From Clostridium sp. CAG:465 (GTDB lineage: Bacteria; Bacillota; Clostridia; TANB77; CAG-465): a stretch of 23,664 nucleotides of DNA. The translations under genes were made by a program, and so were the position numbers. The notes beneath the pieces are model-generated. The model had not been told where the DNA came from and did not search any database. It worked only from the letters and a program-made list of their open reading frames with translations. The stretch is taken from positions 1 to 23,664 of the forward strand of contig FR891244.1 in the NCBI GenBank assembly GCA_000433755.1, given 5' to 3'. Shown here piece by piece: positions 13,642 to 21,320 of this stretch. The stretch's first letter is position 1. Each line of letters opens with the position of its first letter.

Positions 13642-14583
13642 ATGGTAGATATTTATATAACAGATCAAAGAACAAGAAATTTGAATAAAATTGAAAAACC
13701 AGTAAAAGGATGTTGGATTAATATGGTCTCCCCCACAGATAATGAAATTAGAAAAATAAGTAGATCAGTAAGAATAAAAGAACATTTACTTAGATATCCA
13801 CTAGATATAGCAGAAAAAGCACATATCGATATTGAAGATGAATCAATCCTTATTGTTGTAGATTCACCTGCCACAGAAATGAACGAAGGAGAAAAAATTT
13901 ATACAACAATGCCTCTTGGAATGATAATTGTAAGAGATGAAATTTTAATAACAATATCTCAAGTAAGAATTAATTCTGTTTATAAAGTATTGAGTGAAAA
14001 TAAATTTGGTGTTGAAACGGATAAAAAATCAAGGTTTACATTTCAAATATTATATTGTATAGCTCAGGATTATATTAGATATCTTACATATATAAATAGA
14101 GATTTAGATAAATTTGAAAATAAAATGTTAAAATCAATGAGTAACAAAGAATTACTTAAAATGATGACTTTTGAAAAAACAATGGTATATTTTAATGCTT
14201 CTGTAAAAGGAAATCAAGTTGTTCTTGAAAAATTAAATAAGGGAAAAGTTTTACCATTATATGATGAAGATGAGGATATTCTTGAGGATACCCTTATAGA
14301 AAATAGACAAGCAATTGAAATGATTCAGACATATAGTGAGATATTAAATGGAATTGTTGAGATGTTTGGAACGGTAGTATCTAATAACTTAAATACAGTG
14401 ATGAAATGGCTTACTTCAATAACACTTGTAATCTCAGTTCCAACAATGATTGCAAGTTTTCTTGGAATGAATGTTGATTTTCCATTTAATACAAGTACAA
14501 TAGGATTTTACGGCATAATTATAATTTCTATTTTAGTTACAGTTGTTATTACTTTTATTTTAAGGAAAAAGGATTTACTATAA
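13642..14583 (+). CDS. corA: CorA-family divalent cation transporter
   Basis: The 313-residue protein has a large cytoplasmic N-terminal region and two C-terminal membrane helices (about 255-276 and 286-306). The signature GMN appears as FLGMNVDFPF between the helices. This loop forms the selectivity filter of the pentameric Mg/Co channel. A long helical region with charged heptads (about 140-250) fits the stalk helix. The substrate could be Mg, Co, Ni or Zn, and the motif does not decide. ATG 13642 lies after AAGGGGGAAG (13627-13636). The in-frame start at 13573 would overlap the promoter. The gene is transcribed alone from its own promoter, and no obvious terminator was found in the 110 nt after it. 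Confidence 0.9.
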   Translation: MVDIYITDQRTRNLNKIEKPVKGCWINMVSPTDNEIRKISRSVRIKEHLLRYPLDIAEKAHIDIEDESILIVVDSPATEMNEGEKIYTTMPLGMIIVRDEILITISQVRINSVYKVLSENKFGVETDKKSRFTFQILYCIAQDYIRYLTYINRDLDKFENKMLKSMSNKELLKMMTFEKTMVYFNASVKGNQVVLEKLNKGKVLPLYDEDEDILEDTLIENRQAIEMIQTYSEILNGIVEMFGTVVSNNLNTVMKWLTSITLVISVPTMIASFLGMNVDFPFNTSTIGFYGIIIISILVTVVITFILRKKDLL

Positions 14584-14693
14584 ATTATGATTAGTAAGAC
14601 TAAAAAATATTTTTGAGATAAATTGGTATAAAAAATATATAGCTGTTAATATTTATTGAAAGCTTTAATAGTATTATAAAATTTTAAATTTAT

Positions 14694-14722
14694 TTGACAT
14701 AATTTATAAAAAGTGGTATAAT
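14694..14722 (+). promoter_or_regulatory. near-ideal sigma-A promoter of the unknown gene at 14.8 kb
   Basis: TTGACA (14694-14699), 17 nt, TATAAT (14717-14722), with TGG before the -10 (extended -10). All elements are consensus, which predicts strong constitutive transcription unless repressed. Confidence 0.9.
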
Positions 14723-14768
14723 AAGTATAGGTCAAATAAATTAAAATTTAACAATTGGAGGATTTTTT

Positions 14769-15170
14769 ATGACTGTTCAAAAATTTTTTACCTTTGGCTT
14801 TGGGGGAATAGATGGTTTTGGAAGAATGACAGAGGTTGGTAAGGAAAATGTGATTGGTTTTTCATCCAAACCTGTTGGAGTTGGATTCGCTTTAAGAAAC
14901 GGTGTAGATATACAGCTTGATATGCCGACAAGAATTGATGCTATTATTAGTTGCAGTTCTGATTTAAACCTTTCAGTTGAGTTTAAAACGGTTATGTCAG
15001 GAGGAGCTCCAGAAAAATCTGAGAGAATCACTTTAAAAAGAGGTCAGAATAATATTTCAGTATGTGTACCGAAATTATTATCAGATCTAAAGGAAATTGT
15101 TTTTTTCTTCCCAAGAGAAAAAAGAGAAGATGATGTTTCAATCGTATTTGACAAGTTGTTAGTACACTAA
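14769..15170 (+). CDS. hypothetical cytoplasmic beta-rich protein behind a strong promoter
   Basis: I do not recognise this 133-residue protein. It has no signal peptide or membrane helix. The N-terminal half is rich in Gly and Phe (FFTFGFGGIDGFGRM), and the rest alternates strands (VGVGFALRNGVDIQLDMP; SVEFKTVMSGG; ITLKRGQNNISVCVP), ending in FDKLLVH. The pattern resembles a small jelly-roll or carbohydrate-binding-like sandwich, but that is only an impression. TTGGAGGA (14755-14762) precedes the ATG. The gene has a near-perfect promoter and a terminator of its own, and a G+C of about 34% by hand count, clearly above pcrA. All this suggests an abundant accessory protein of recent or foreign origin (inference). 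Confidence 0.65.
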   Translation: MTVQKFFTFGFGGIDGFGRMTEVGKENVIGFSSKPVGVGFALRNGVDIQLDMPTRIDAIISCSSDLNLSVEFKTVMSGGAPEKSERITLKRGQNNISVCVPKLLSDLKEIVFFFPREKREDDVSIVFDKLLVH

Positions 15171-15172
15171 AA

Positions 15173-15202
15173 TAAGGTGCCTAGATATTTCTAGGCACCT
15201 TA
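15173..15202. terminator. bidirectional hairpin terminator
   Basis: A perfect 13-bp stem (15173-15185 with 15190-15202) has a TATT loop. The T run is better on the minus strand (TATTTTAG) than on the plus strand (AAATTATT). It separates convergent genes ending at 15170 and 15213. Confidence 0.8.
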
Positions 15203-15212
15203 AAATTATTTA

Positions 15213-15350
15213 TTAATCTTCTTCATCTTGGCTCTCGTGGTGTTTACACCAATCATCTTCCTCTACTTCTTTTTTATCAAGTGTGCAAATTTTTCTTCTT
15301 TCATCATAGTGAATACAGTTTTCACAAGTATCATATTTTCCTCTTCCCAT
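15213..15350 (-). CDS. 45-residue four-cysteine protein, putative small zinc-binding protein
   Basis: A short gene read on the minus strand, starting MGRGKYDTCENCIHYDERRK. Cys residues at 9, 12, 22 and 35 (CxxC, then two single Cys) with His at 14, 37 and 38 suggest a zinc ribbon or rubredoxin-like metal site. The tail (about 39-45) is acidic. The coding call rests on an excellent ribosome site, AGGAGGT (15356-15362 on the minus strand), on a -35/-10 promoter just upstream, on a terminator just downstream, and on the spacing of the Cys residues. Short proteins of the form CxxCxHYD...C...C..H occur in clostridia, but I cannot give a family name. The partner and function are unknown. Confidence 0.7.
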   Translation of the reverse strand: MGRGKYDTCENCIHYDERRKICTLDKKEVEEDDWCKHHESQDEED

Positions 15351-15377
15351 AGTAATACCTCCTAACCATATATATTT

Positions 15378-15405
15378 ATTATATCCAACTATTCAAAAAA
15401 ATCAA
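15378..15405 (-). promoter_or_regulatory. promoter of the four-cysteine protein gene
   Basis: Read on the minus strand: TTGATT (15405-15400), 16 nt, TATAAT (15383-15378). The leader would be about 20-25 nt. Confidence 0.55.
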
Positions 15406-15444
15406 TAATATTTTTAAAAATGATATAAATTATTTAAAATTATG

Positions 15445-15453
15445 TGATATAAT
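15445..15453 (+). promoter_or_regulatory. extended -10 element before the ASCH gene
   Basis: TGATATAAT combines a perfect -10 hexamer (15448-15453) with the TGn extension. No good -35 is present. The start site would lie only about 10 nt before the start codon. Confidence 0.45.
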
Positions 15454-15472
15454 TAAAGAAAGGGTGAAGAAA

Positions 15473-15862
15473 ATGAAGGTTTTATCAATAATCGAACCAT
15501 GGGCATCACTTATTGCAAATGGTAAAAAAAGTATTGAAACAAGAAGTTGGAAAACTTCATATAGGGGTGAGTTGTATATTCATGCAAGTAAGAAAAAAGA
15601 AAGAGTGACTCAGCATATACAAGAATTAGTGGACTTGATGCCTGATATTAAGATGGAGTATGGAAACATTATATGTAAATGTAATTTAGTTGATTGTATT
15701 TATATGGATGAAAAATTTATTAATAAGATAAAAGAAAATAAAATTGAGTATTTATGTGGAGAGTATTCAATAGGAAGATATGCATGGATACTTGATAATG
15801 TTGAAATGTTAGATGAAAAAATTCCAGCTAGAGGTAAATTAAATATATGGAATTTTTATTAA
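15473..15862 (+). CDS. ASCH-domain protein
   Basis: The 129-residue protein consists almost wholly of an ASCH domain, a PUA-related fold thought to bind RNA or modified nucleotides. The motif reads LSIIEPWASLIANGKKSIET, followed by RSWKT.YRGELYIHASK, with conserved Glu/Lys/Arg in the expected groove. The middle holds GNIICKCNLVDCIYMDE and the end WILDNVEML.EKIPARGKL, both usual in the family. ATG 15473 is preferred over the in-frame GTG 15464, because AGGGTG (15461-15466) can serve as its ribosome site. It is followed after 31 nt by the DUF6873-like gene on the same strand, so the two are probably co-transcribed. The substrate is unknown; some bacterial members are RNases or N4-acetylcytidine hydrolases. 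Confidence 0.85.
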   Translation: MKVLSIIEPWASLIANGKKSIETRSWKTSYRGELYIHASKKKERVTQHIQELVDLMPDIKMEYGNIICKCNLVDCIYMDEKFINKIKENKIEYLCGEYSIGRYAWILDNVEMLDEKIPARGKLNIWNFY

Positions 15863-15893
15863 AAATAATTATTAAAAGAAGGAAAAGAAGAAT

Positions 15894-16595
15894 ATGATAA
15901 TAGTTGATAAGAAGATAAGAAAATGTGAAGAAGAGTATCTTAAGTCTCTTGGATATAACATATGGAAAGTTGAAAATTCAAATAATGTATATGATGAAAT
16001 ATCTAGTCATGTAGACATATTTTTTACTAAATTAAATGATAAAATAGTGGTCGAACCTACATTTTATGATAAATTAAATAGTTGTTATGATAAATGTATA
16101 AAAGGTAATAGTATACTAAGAGAAGAATACCCATTTGATATAGCATATAACGTTTGTCAAATAGGAAATAATGTCATACATAATTTTAAATATACCGATA
16201 AAAAAGTAATGGAGATAATAAAAGATGAAAAATTAAATATGATAAATATAAATCAAGGGTATAGCAATTGTAGTATTGCTGTAATAGATGAAAATAGTGC
16301 AATAGTTACTGATAAAAAAATAGCAGATATTCTAAAGAAAAACAATATTGATGTGCTTCTAATAGAAGATAATATTGATATAAAATTACTAAAAAATAAT
16401 AATGAGTATTCTAATATGTCAGGATTTATTGGGGGATGTATTGCAAGACTTGATGATAAGGTTATAATATTTGGAGATAGAAAATATATAGATAGAAATA
16501 ATAAAATTGAAGAATTTATAAAGAGAAGAAAATTAAAATTAGTTGATTTTAAGAATATTCCTGTTATAGATTATGGCGGAATAGTGAGTATTTAG
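15894..16595 (+). CDS. DUF6873-like protein of unknown function
   Basis: The 233-residue protein is cytoplasmic, with no signal or helix-rich part. Recognisable features are SSHVDIFFTKLNDKIVVEP (37-55), QGYSNCSIAVIDENSAIVTD (121-140), a GFIGGCIARLDDKVIIFGD block (177-195) and the end LVDFKNIPVIDYGGIVSI. This order is that of clostridial DUF6873 (GME family) proteins, which share features with the guanidino-group modifying enzyme fold. In that fold a His and a Cys act in catalysis. Here His 39, Cys 126 and Cys 182 are candidates, but assigning them would be a guess. AAGGAAAAG (15879-15887) precedes the ATG. It forms a pair with the upstream ASCH gene. Confidence 0.65.
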   Translation: MIIVDKKIRKCEEEYLKSLGYNIWKVENSNNVYDEISSHVDIFFTKLNDKIVVEPTFYDKLNSCYDKCIKGNSILREEYPFDIAYNVCQIGNNVIHNFKYTDKKVMEIIKDEKLNMININQGYSNCSIAVIDENSAIVTDKKIADILKKNNIDVLLIEDNIDIKLLKNNNEYSNMSGFIGGCIARLDDKVIIFGDRKYIDRNNKIEEFIKRRKLKLVDFKNIPVIDYGGIVSI

Positions 16596-16643
16596 GATAT
16601 ATGTATTATAAAATATTTGTATAAAAAATGATTAATTTAATGT

Positions 16644-16675
16644 AGTACCTATTTTTTAGGTACTTTATTTTTTCC
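16644..16675 (+). terminator. terminator of the ASCH-DUF6873 unit
   Basis: AGTACCTA (16644-16651) pairs with TAGGTACT (16657-16664) around five T residues, then TTATTTTTT. Confidence 0.8.
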
Positions 16676-16727
16676 CTTTACTAATTTATTAGAGTAATAT
16701 TTTATTGTTTTATTTATTAAATTTTCA

Positions 16728-16756
16728 TTGCACTTTAAACTAAAAATTGATATAAT
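16728..16756 (+). promoter_or_regulatory. promoter of pcrA
   Basis: TTGCAC (16728-16733), 17 nt, TATAAT (16751-16756), with TGA before the -10 (extended -10). The weak -35 is offset by the extension. Confidence 0.55.
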
Positions 16757-16793
16757 ATTGTGGTATAAACAAAAGTTTGAAAAGAGGTATTAT

Positions 16794-19094
16794 ATGAGCA
16801 ATTTATTAGATAAATTAAATGATAAACAAAGAGAAGCAGCAAGCTACACTGACGGACCACTTTTAATACTTGCAGGTGCAGGAAGTGGAAAAACTCGTGT
16901 ACTTACATATAAAATAGCATATTTATTAGAACAAAATATTGTAAAGCCATGGGAAATTTTAGCTATTACATTTACAAATAAAGCAGCAAAAGAGATGAAA
17001 GAAAGAGTATTATCACTTGTAGAAGAAAATGCAAATGATATTTGGCTTGGGACATTTCATTCAGTTTGTGTAAGAATTCTAAAAAGAGAAATAGAGCTTT
17101 TATGGTATTCTAGAGATTTTAATATATTTGATGAATTAGATAAAGAAAAGGTTATAAAAGAAGTATTAAAGAAATTAAATATATCCGATAAAGAATATCC
17201 AGTGTCATATATAAAATATGAAATATCAAGAGCAAAAGATAATATGAAAGGGCCAGAAGAGTATTTAACAGAAGCATCTGGAGATTTTAGAAAAGAAAAG
17301 GTAGCACAAGTATATATTTCATATCAAGAATTGTTAAAGAAAAATAATGCGATTGATTTTGATGATATAATAATGCTAACTGTAAAAGTGTTTATGAATA
17401 ATCCAGATAGGTTAGAATATTATCAAAACAAATTTAAATACATATTAGTTGATGAATATCAGGATACAAATAAAATACAATTTTTGTTAATATCTTTACT
17501 TTCAGCAGCACATGGAAATATATGTGTAGTTGGTGATGAATCACAAAGTATATATGGTTTTAGAGGGGCAGATATTTCAAATATACTAAATTTTGAGAAA
17601 GAATTTCCAAATGCTAAAATTGTAAAATTAGAAGAAAATTATAGAAGTACAAAAACTATACTTGAGGCAGCAAATCAGGTAATAAAAAATAATAAATCAA
17701 AAATTGATAAAAAACTTTGGACAGAGAATAAACAAGGGGATAAAATAGTATATAATACTTTGTCAAATGAATATGAAGAAGTAGAATATATTGTTGATAA
17801 AATAGATGAAATATGTAAAAAAGAAAATAAGACATATTCTGATTTTGCTGTCTTGTTTAGAACTAATGCACAAGCTCGTGTACTTGAAGAAGTATTTATG
17901 AGATCAGGTACACCATATAGACTAATTGGTGGTATAAAATTCTATGCAAGAAAAGAAATAAAGGATATTACAAGTTATCTTAAATTCATTCAGAATCCAA
18001 ATGATAATATATCCTTAAGAAGAATAATAAATGAACCAAAAAGAGGAATTGGAAATACAGCTTTAGATAGATTAGATGAAATTGCAGCTGCTAACAATAC
18101 TTCTATATATAACGTAATCAAAGATAGTGATAATTTAGTTGGAATTAGAAGTGCTGGAAATATAATAATGTTTAGGGATATGATGGAAGACCTTATTTCT
18201 AAAAAAGATACTATGCCAGTATCAGAATATATAAAATTAGTACTAAAGAACTCTGGATATGAAGCTATGCTAAATGAAACTGAAGACAAGGAAAGTGAAA
18301 TGAGATTTGATAATCTTATGGAATTTATTGGCGTTGCTATGGAATTTGAAAAAGAAAATGCAGATAATACACTTGCTGATTTCTTAGATAGCATTGCTTT
18401 GGTATCTGATGTAGATAGTTTAGAAGAAGGTGCAGAAGCTGTTACTCTTATGACTATGCATAGTGCAAAGGGCCTTGAATTTAATGTTGTATTTTTAGTT
18501 GGTATGGAAGAGGGACTTTTCCCATCTAAAAAATCTATAGAAGAAGATGAGTCTACTGAAGAAGAAAGAAGGCTTTGTTATGTTGGAATAACAAGGGCAA
18601 AAGAAAAATTGTTCCTTACAAATACAAATAAAAGAACACTTTATGGTATGACAACATACTCTTATCCTTCAAGATTTATAGATGAAATATCAGAAGAACT
18701 TCTTGACGAGGATTCTAGGGATAACATTCACAAAAATAATAAGAAAAAAGAAAAAAATATTGATAACGAATATACTAAAGTTCAAGGTGTTCTTTCAAAT
18801 ATTGGTAGTGGATATGGAAAAATAGATTCTAAGGTATCTAAAAAGGCAAGCTTTGGTATGAGTGTTGACAACTTCTTAAAAAATATAACTGGTAATACAA
18901 ATAGAGTTGTCACTGAAAAGAAAAACGTAAATTATACAGTAGGAATGAGAATAAAGCATAAAAAATTTGGAGAAGGAATTATACAAAATATTGAAGCTGA
19001 AGGAGATGATTTTAAGCTAGAAATTATGTTTGATAAATATGGTTTCAAAAGACTTATGGCAAATTACACACCACTTGAAGTTTTAGAAATATAA
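16794..19094 (+). CDS. pcrA: ATP-dependent DNA helicase PcrA (UvrD/Rep family)
   Basis: The 766-residue superfamily 1A helicase moves 3' to 5' on single-stranded DNA. It acts in nucleotide excision repair, replication restart and transcription-coupled repair. Motifs in order: Walker A AGAGSGKT (27-34), ITFTNKAAKEM (58-68), GTFHS (86-90), DEYQD (220-224), QSIYGFRGAD (251-260), then ENYRST, MTMHSAKGLEFNVVFLVGMEEGLFP and YVGITRAKEKL. A charged linker leads to a C-terminal Tudor-like domain (about 705-766: VGMRIKHKKFGEGIIQNIE ... GFKRLMANYTPLE), which in PcrA contacts RNA polymerase. ATG 16794 follows AAGAGGT (16782-16788). The longer in-frame start 16728 overlaps the promoter. It is usually followed by ligA, but here a phospholipase-like gene follows at 35 nt. 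Confidence 0.97.
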   Translation: MSNLLDKLNDKQREAASYTDGPLLILAGAGSGKTRVLTYKIAYLLEQNIVKPWEILAITFTNKAAKEMKERVLSLVEENANDIWLGTFHSVCVRILKREIELLWYSRDFNIFDELDKEKVIKEVLKKLNISDKEYPVSYIKYEISRAKDNMKGPEEYLTEASGDFRKEKVAQVYISYQELLKKNNAIDFDDIIMLTVKVFMNNPDRLEYYQNKFKYILVDEYQDTNKIQFLLISLLSAAHGNICVVGDESQSIYGFRGADISNILNFEKEFPNAKIVKLEENYRSTKTILEAANQVIKNNKSKIDKKLWTENKQGDKIVYNTLSNEYEEVEYIVDKIDEICKKENKTYSDFAVLFRTNAQARVLEEVFMRSGTPYRLIGGIKFYARKEIKDITSYLKFIQNPNDNISLRRIINEPKRGIGNTALDRLDEIAAANNTSIYNVIKDSDNLVGIRSAGNIIMFRDMMEDLISKKDTMPVSEYIKLVLKNSGYEAMLNETEDKESEMRFDNLMEFIGVAMEFEKENADNTLADFLDSIALVSDVDSLEEGAEAVTLMTMHSAKGLEFNVVFLVGMEEGLFPSKKSIEEDESTEEERRLCYVGITRAKEKLFLTNTNKRTLYGMTTYSYPSRFIDEISEELLDEDSRDNIHKNNKKKEKNIDNEYTKVQGVLSNIGSGYGKIDSKVSKKASFGMSVDNFLKNITGNTNRVVTEKKNVNYTVGMRIKHKKFGEGIIQNIEAEGDDFKLEIMFDKYGFKRLMANYTPLEVLEI

Positions 19095-19129
19095 GGAGCA
19101 ATAAATATAGGAATGAAAGGAGTAATAAA

Positions 19130-19834
19130 ATGCCATATTGGAAAATACATGCACAAGTTGCAAACAAGTTAAATAGTAAGTTAAATTATTATGAAGATAA
19201 GGATAAATTTTTACTTGGAAATATACTCCCTGATATGTATGGAGGGCATGTTGTAAAAAATGTGTCAAAGTTTATTGAATATCAGGTAAGTCATTATAGG
19301 GAGTATACTATAATAAACGGAGGAAAATTTTGTCTTCCAGATTATGAGACATTTAAAAATGTTCATTTGGATGATATTCAAGATCCTCTTATTCTAGGAT
19401 ATTTAGTACATTTAATGACAGATTATTATTTTAACAAATATACATATACAAACAAGGTTTTACTTGATAATTCAGGGGAAGTTTGTGGTATTAAAACAAA
19501 AAGAAATGAAATTTTAGAGTGTAATAGAAACACAATGATAAGGATTAAACAAGAAGATTTTAATTCCTTTGAAAAAGTATTAAATATTGATAATGTGAGT
19601 ATAGCATACACTTCAAATATTTTAGACTCTCTTTCAAAATTAAAAACATTTGAGGTAGAGCAAAAGGATATTATAAAAGTAATTAATTATTTTAATTCTT
19701 TAAGTGCTTCTGCAGATAATAATGTAAAAGTACCACTTATACTTTATTCAAAAGAGATGTTAAATGAAATGATTGATGATTGTGTTAACTTTATATTTGA
19801 ATATATCACTTCAACTATTATTAAAGGTAACTAG
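19130..19834 (+). CDS. zinc-dependent phospholipase C-like protein
   Basis: The 234-residue protein has the metal-ligand layout of the zinc-dependent phospholipase C/S1-P1 nuclease fold: His 7 in KIHAQVANKL, Asp 35 in LLGNILPDM, His 55 in VSHYREY, then His 94 and Asp 98 in LVHLMTDYYFN. No signal peptide is present, so unlike clostridial alpha-toxin it is intracellular, and it is shorter than the secreted enzymes. Related proteins are common in clostridial chromosomes with unknown substrate. AAAGGAG (19116-19122) precedes the ATG. The 35-nt gap from pcrA and the lack of a terminator in between point to co-transcription. The fold assignment is good, the substrate unknown. Confidence 0.75.
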   Translation: MPYWKIHAQVANKLNSKLNYYEDKDKFLLGNILPDMYGGHVVKNVSKFIEYQVSHYREYTIINGGKFCLPDYETFKNVHLDDIQDPLILGYLVHLMTDYYFNKYTYTNKVLLDNSGEVCGIKTKRNEILECNRNTMIRIKQEDFNSFEKVLNIDNVSIAYTSNILDSLSKLKTFEVEQKDIIKVINYFNSLSASADNNVKVPLILYSKEMLNEMIDDCVNFIFEYITSTIIKGN

Positions 19835-19910
19835 AAATATTATATAATGTAATATTTGAAACAATCATAATTTATAGTAAAAAAAATAAAATGTATAAAG
19901 GAGAAATAGC

Positions 19911-21311
19911 GTGAAAGATATATATGTTATAGATGTTATAGAAAAATGCGGTGGAAGGCTTGTATGTGGGGATAATAATGCAATATGTGATAATTTTAAA
20001 ATAGATACAAGAGAAATTAAAGAAAATGATACTTTTGTTGGAATAAAAGGCGAAAATTTTGATGGAAATGCTATGTATGAAAAAGCATTTGAAAATGGAG
20101 CTAGTACTTGTATCTTGCAGGGAATAGAGATTGATGACAATTGTATAGAAAAGTACAAGAATAAAAATATAATAATTGTAAAAGATACTATAAAAGCTTT
20201 AGGATTACTTGCAAAATACAAAAGAGAAATGTTTAATATTCCTGTAGTTGGTGTTACAGGTAGTGTTGGAAAAACAAGTACGAAGGATATTATTGCAAGT
20301 GTTATTTCTAAAAAGTATAATACACTAAAAACAGAAGGTAATTTTAATAGCAATATAGGACTTCCGTTAACAATATTAAGGCTTAAAGAGGAACATGAAG
20401 CAGCAGTAATAGAAATGGGAATGAATCATAAAGGTGAAATTGATTATCTATCTAATATTGCAGAACCTACCGTATCTGTTATAACAAATGTTGGAACTTC
20501 GCATATAGGAAATTTGGGCTCAAGAGAGAATATTTTAAAAGCAAAACTTGAAATATTAAATGGCATGAAAGAAAATGGAGTGCTTGTATATAACAATGAT
20601 AATGATATGTTAAATAATAATAAAGATTTATTTAAAAAATATAAAAGTGTTGGATTTGGAATAGATAATCATTCTGATGTTATGGCTGTAAATATAAATA
20701 TTGGTACAAATAGTAGTAGTTTTGATGTAAGTTTTAATAATAATAAATATAATATTAATGTGCCTGTATCAGGAAAACACTTTGTATATAACGCCCTTTG
20801 TGCAATTTGTGTCGGTAGAGAAGTTGGAATTGATATAAACGATATAATAACAGGAATAAATGAATTTTCTCTTACAAAAAATAGAATGGAAGTAGATAAT
20901 TTTAAAGATAATATCACTATAATAAATGACGCATATAACGCAAGTTATGATTCAATGAAGGCAGCCCTTGAATTTTTAGGAAGCTTTAAAGATAAATACA
21001 AAATTGCAGTTTTAGGCGATATGCTAGAACTTGGTGAATTTTCAAACGAACTTCATTTAAAAGTAGGAAAAAGTGTATATGAAAATAACATAGATTTACT
21101 TGTAACAGTAGGAGATTATTCTAAAAAAATTGCAGAAGGAGCACGTATTTTAGGTATGCCTGAAGAAAATGTTAAAAGTGTGGATAATAATAGCGACGCA
21201 ATTAAATTTTTAGAAAAAGTAATTATTGGAGATTCGGCTATATTGCTTAAGGCATCTAATTCAATGAAATTTAGTGAAGTATATAACGAGATATCAAAAA
21301 AATTAAAATAA
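19911..21311 (+). CDS. murF: UDP-N-acetylmuramoyl-tripeptide--D-alanyl-D-alanine ligase
   Basis: The 466-residue Mur ligase adds D-Ala-D-Ala to the UDP-MurNAc tripeptide with ATP, the last cytoplasmic step before lipid attachment. The N-terminal substrate domain contains IDTREIKENDTFVGIKGENFD. The ATP loop is GVTGSVGKTS (114-123), followed by EGNFNSNIGLPLTIL and EMGMNHKGEI. The C-terminal domain has NDAYNASYDSMKAALE and AVLGDMLELGE, both typical. The start is GTG 19911 behind AAAGGAGA (19898-19905). The gene lies 9 nt from ddl, so substrate synthesis (D-Ala-D-Ala) and use are encoded together. The order is murF-ddl, the reverse of the common ddl-murF order. Confidence 0.96.
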   Translation: MKDIYVIDVIEKCGGRLVCGDNNAICDNFKIDTREIKENDTFVGIKGENFDGNAMYEKAFENGASTCILQGIEIDDNCIEKYKNKNIIIVKDTIKALGLLAKYKREMFNIPVVGVTGSVGKTSTKDIIASVISKKYNTLKTEGNFNSNIGLPLTILRLKEEHEAAVIEMGMNHKGEIDYLSNIAEPTVSVITNVGTSHIGNLGSRENILKAKLEILNGMKENGVLVYNNDNDMLNNNKDLFKKYKSVGFGIDNHSDVMAVNINIGTNSSSFDVSFNNNKYNINVPVSGKHFVYNALCAICVGREVGIDINDIITGINEFSLTKNRMEVDNFKDNITIINDAYNASYDSMKAALEFLGSFKDKYKIAVLGDMLELGEFSNELHLKVGKSVYENNIDLLVTVGDYSKKIAEGARILGMPEENVKSVDNNSDAIKFLEKVIIGDSAILLKASNSMKFSEVYNEISKKLK

Positions 21312-21320
21312 GGTGAGAGT

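Noticed and set aside
14730..14736. GGTCAAA as a CtsR heat-shock operator before the gene at 14769
   Set aside because: Only one half-site is present; the second heptad at the required spacing is absent. The GGTCAG at 2567-2572 fails for the same reason.
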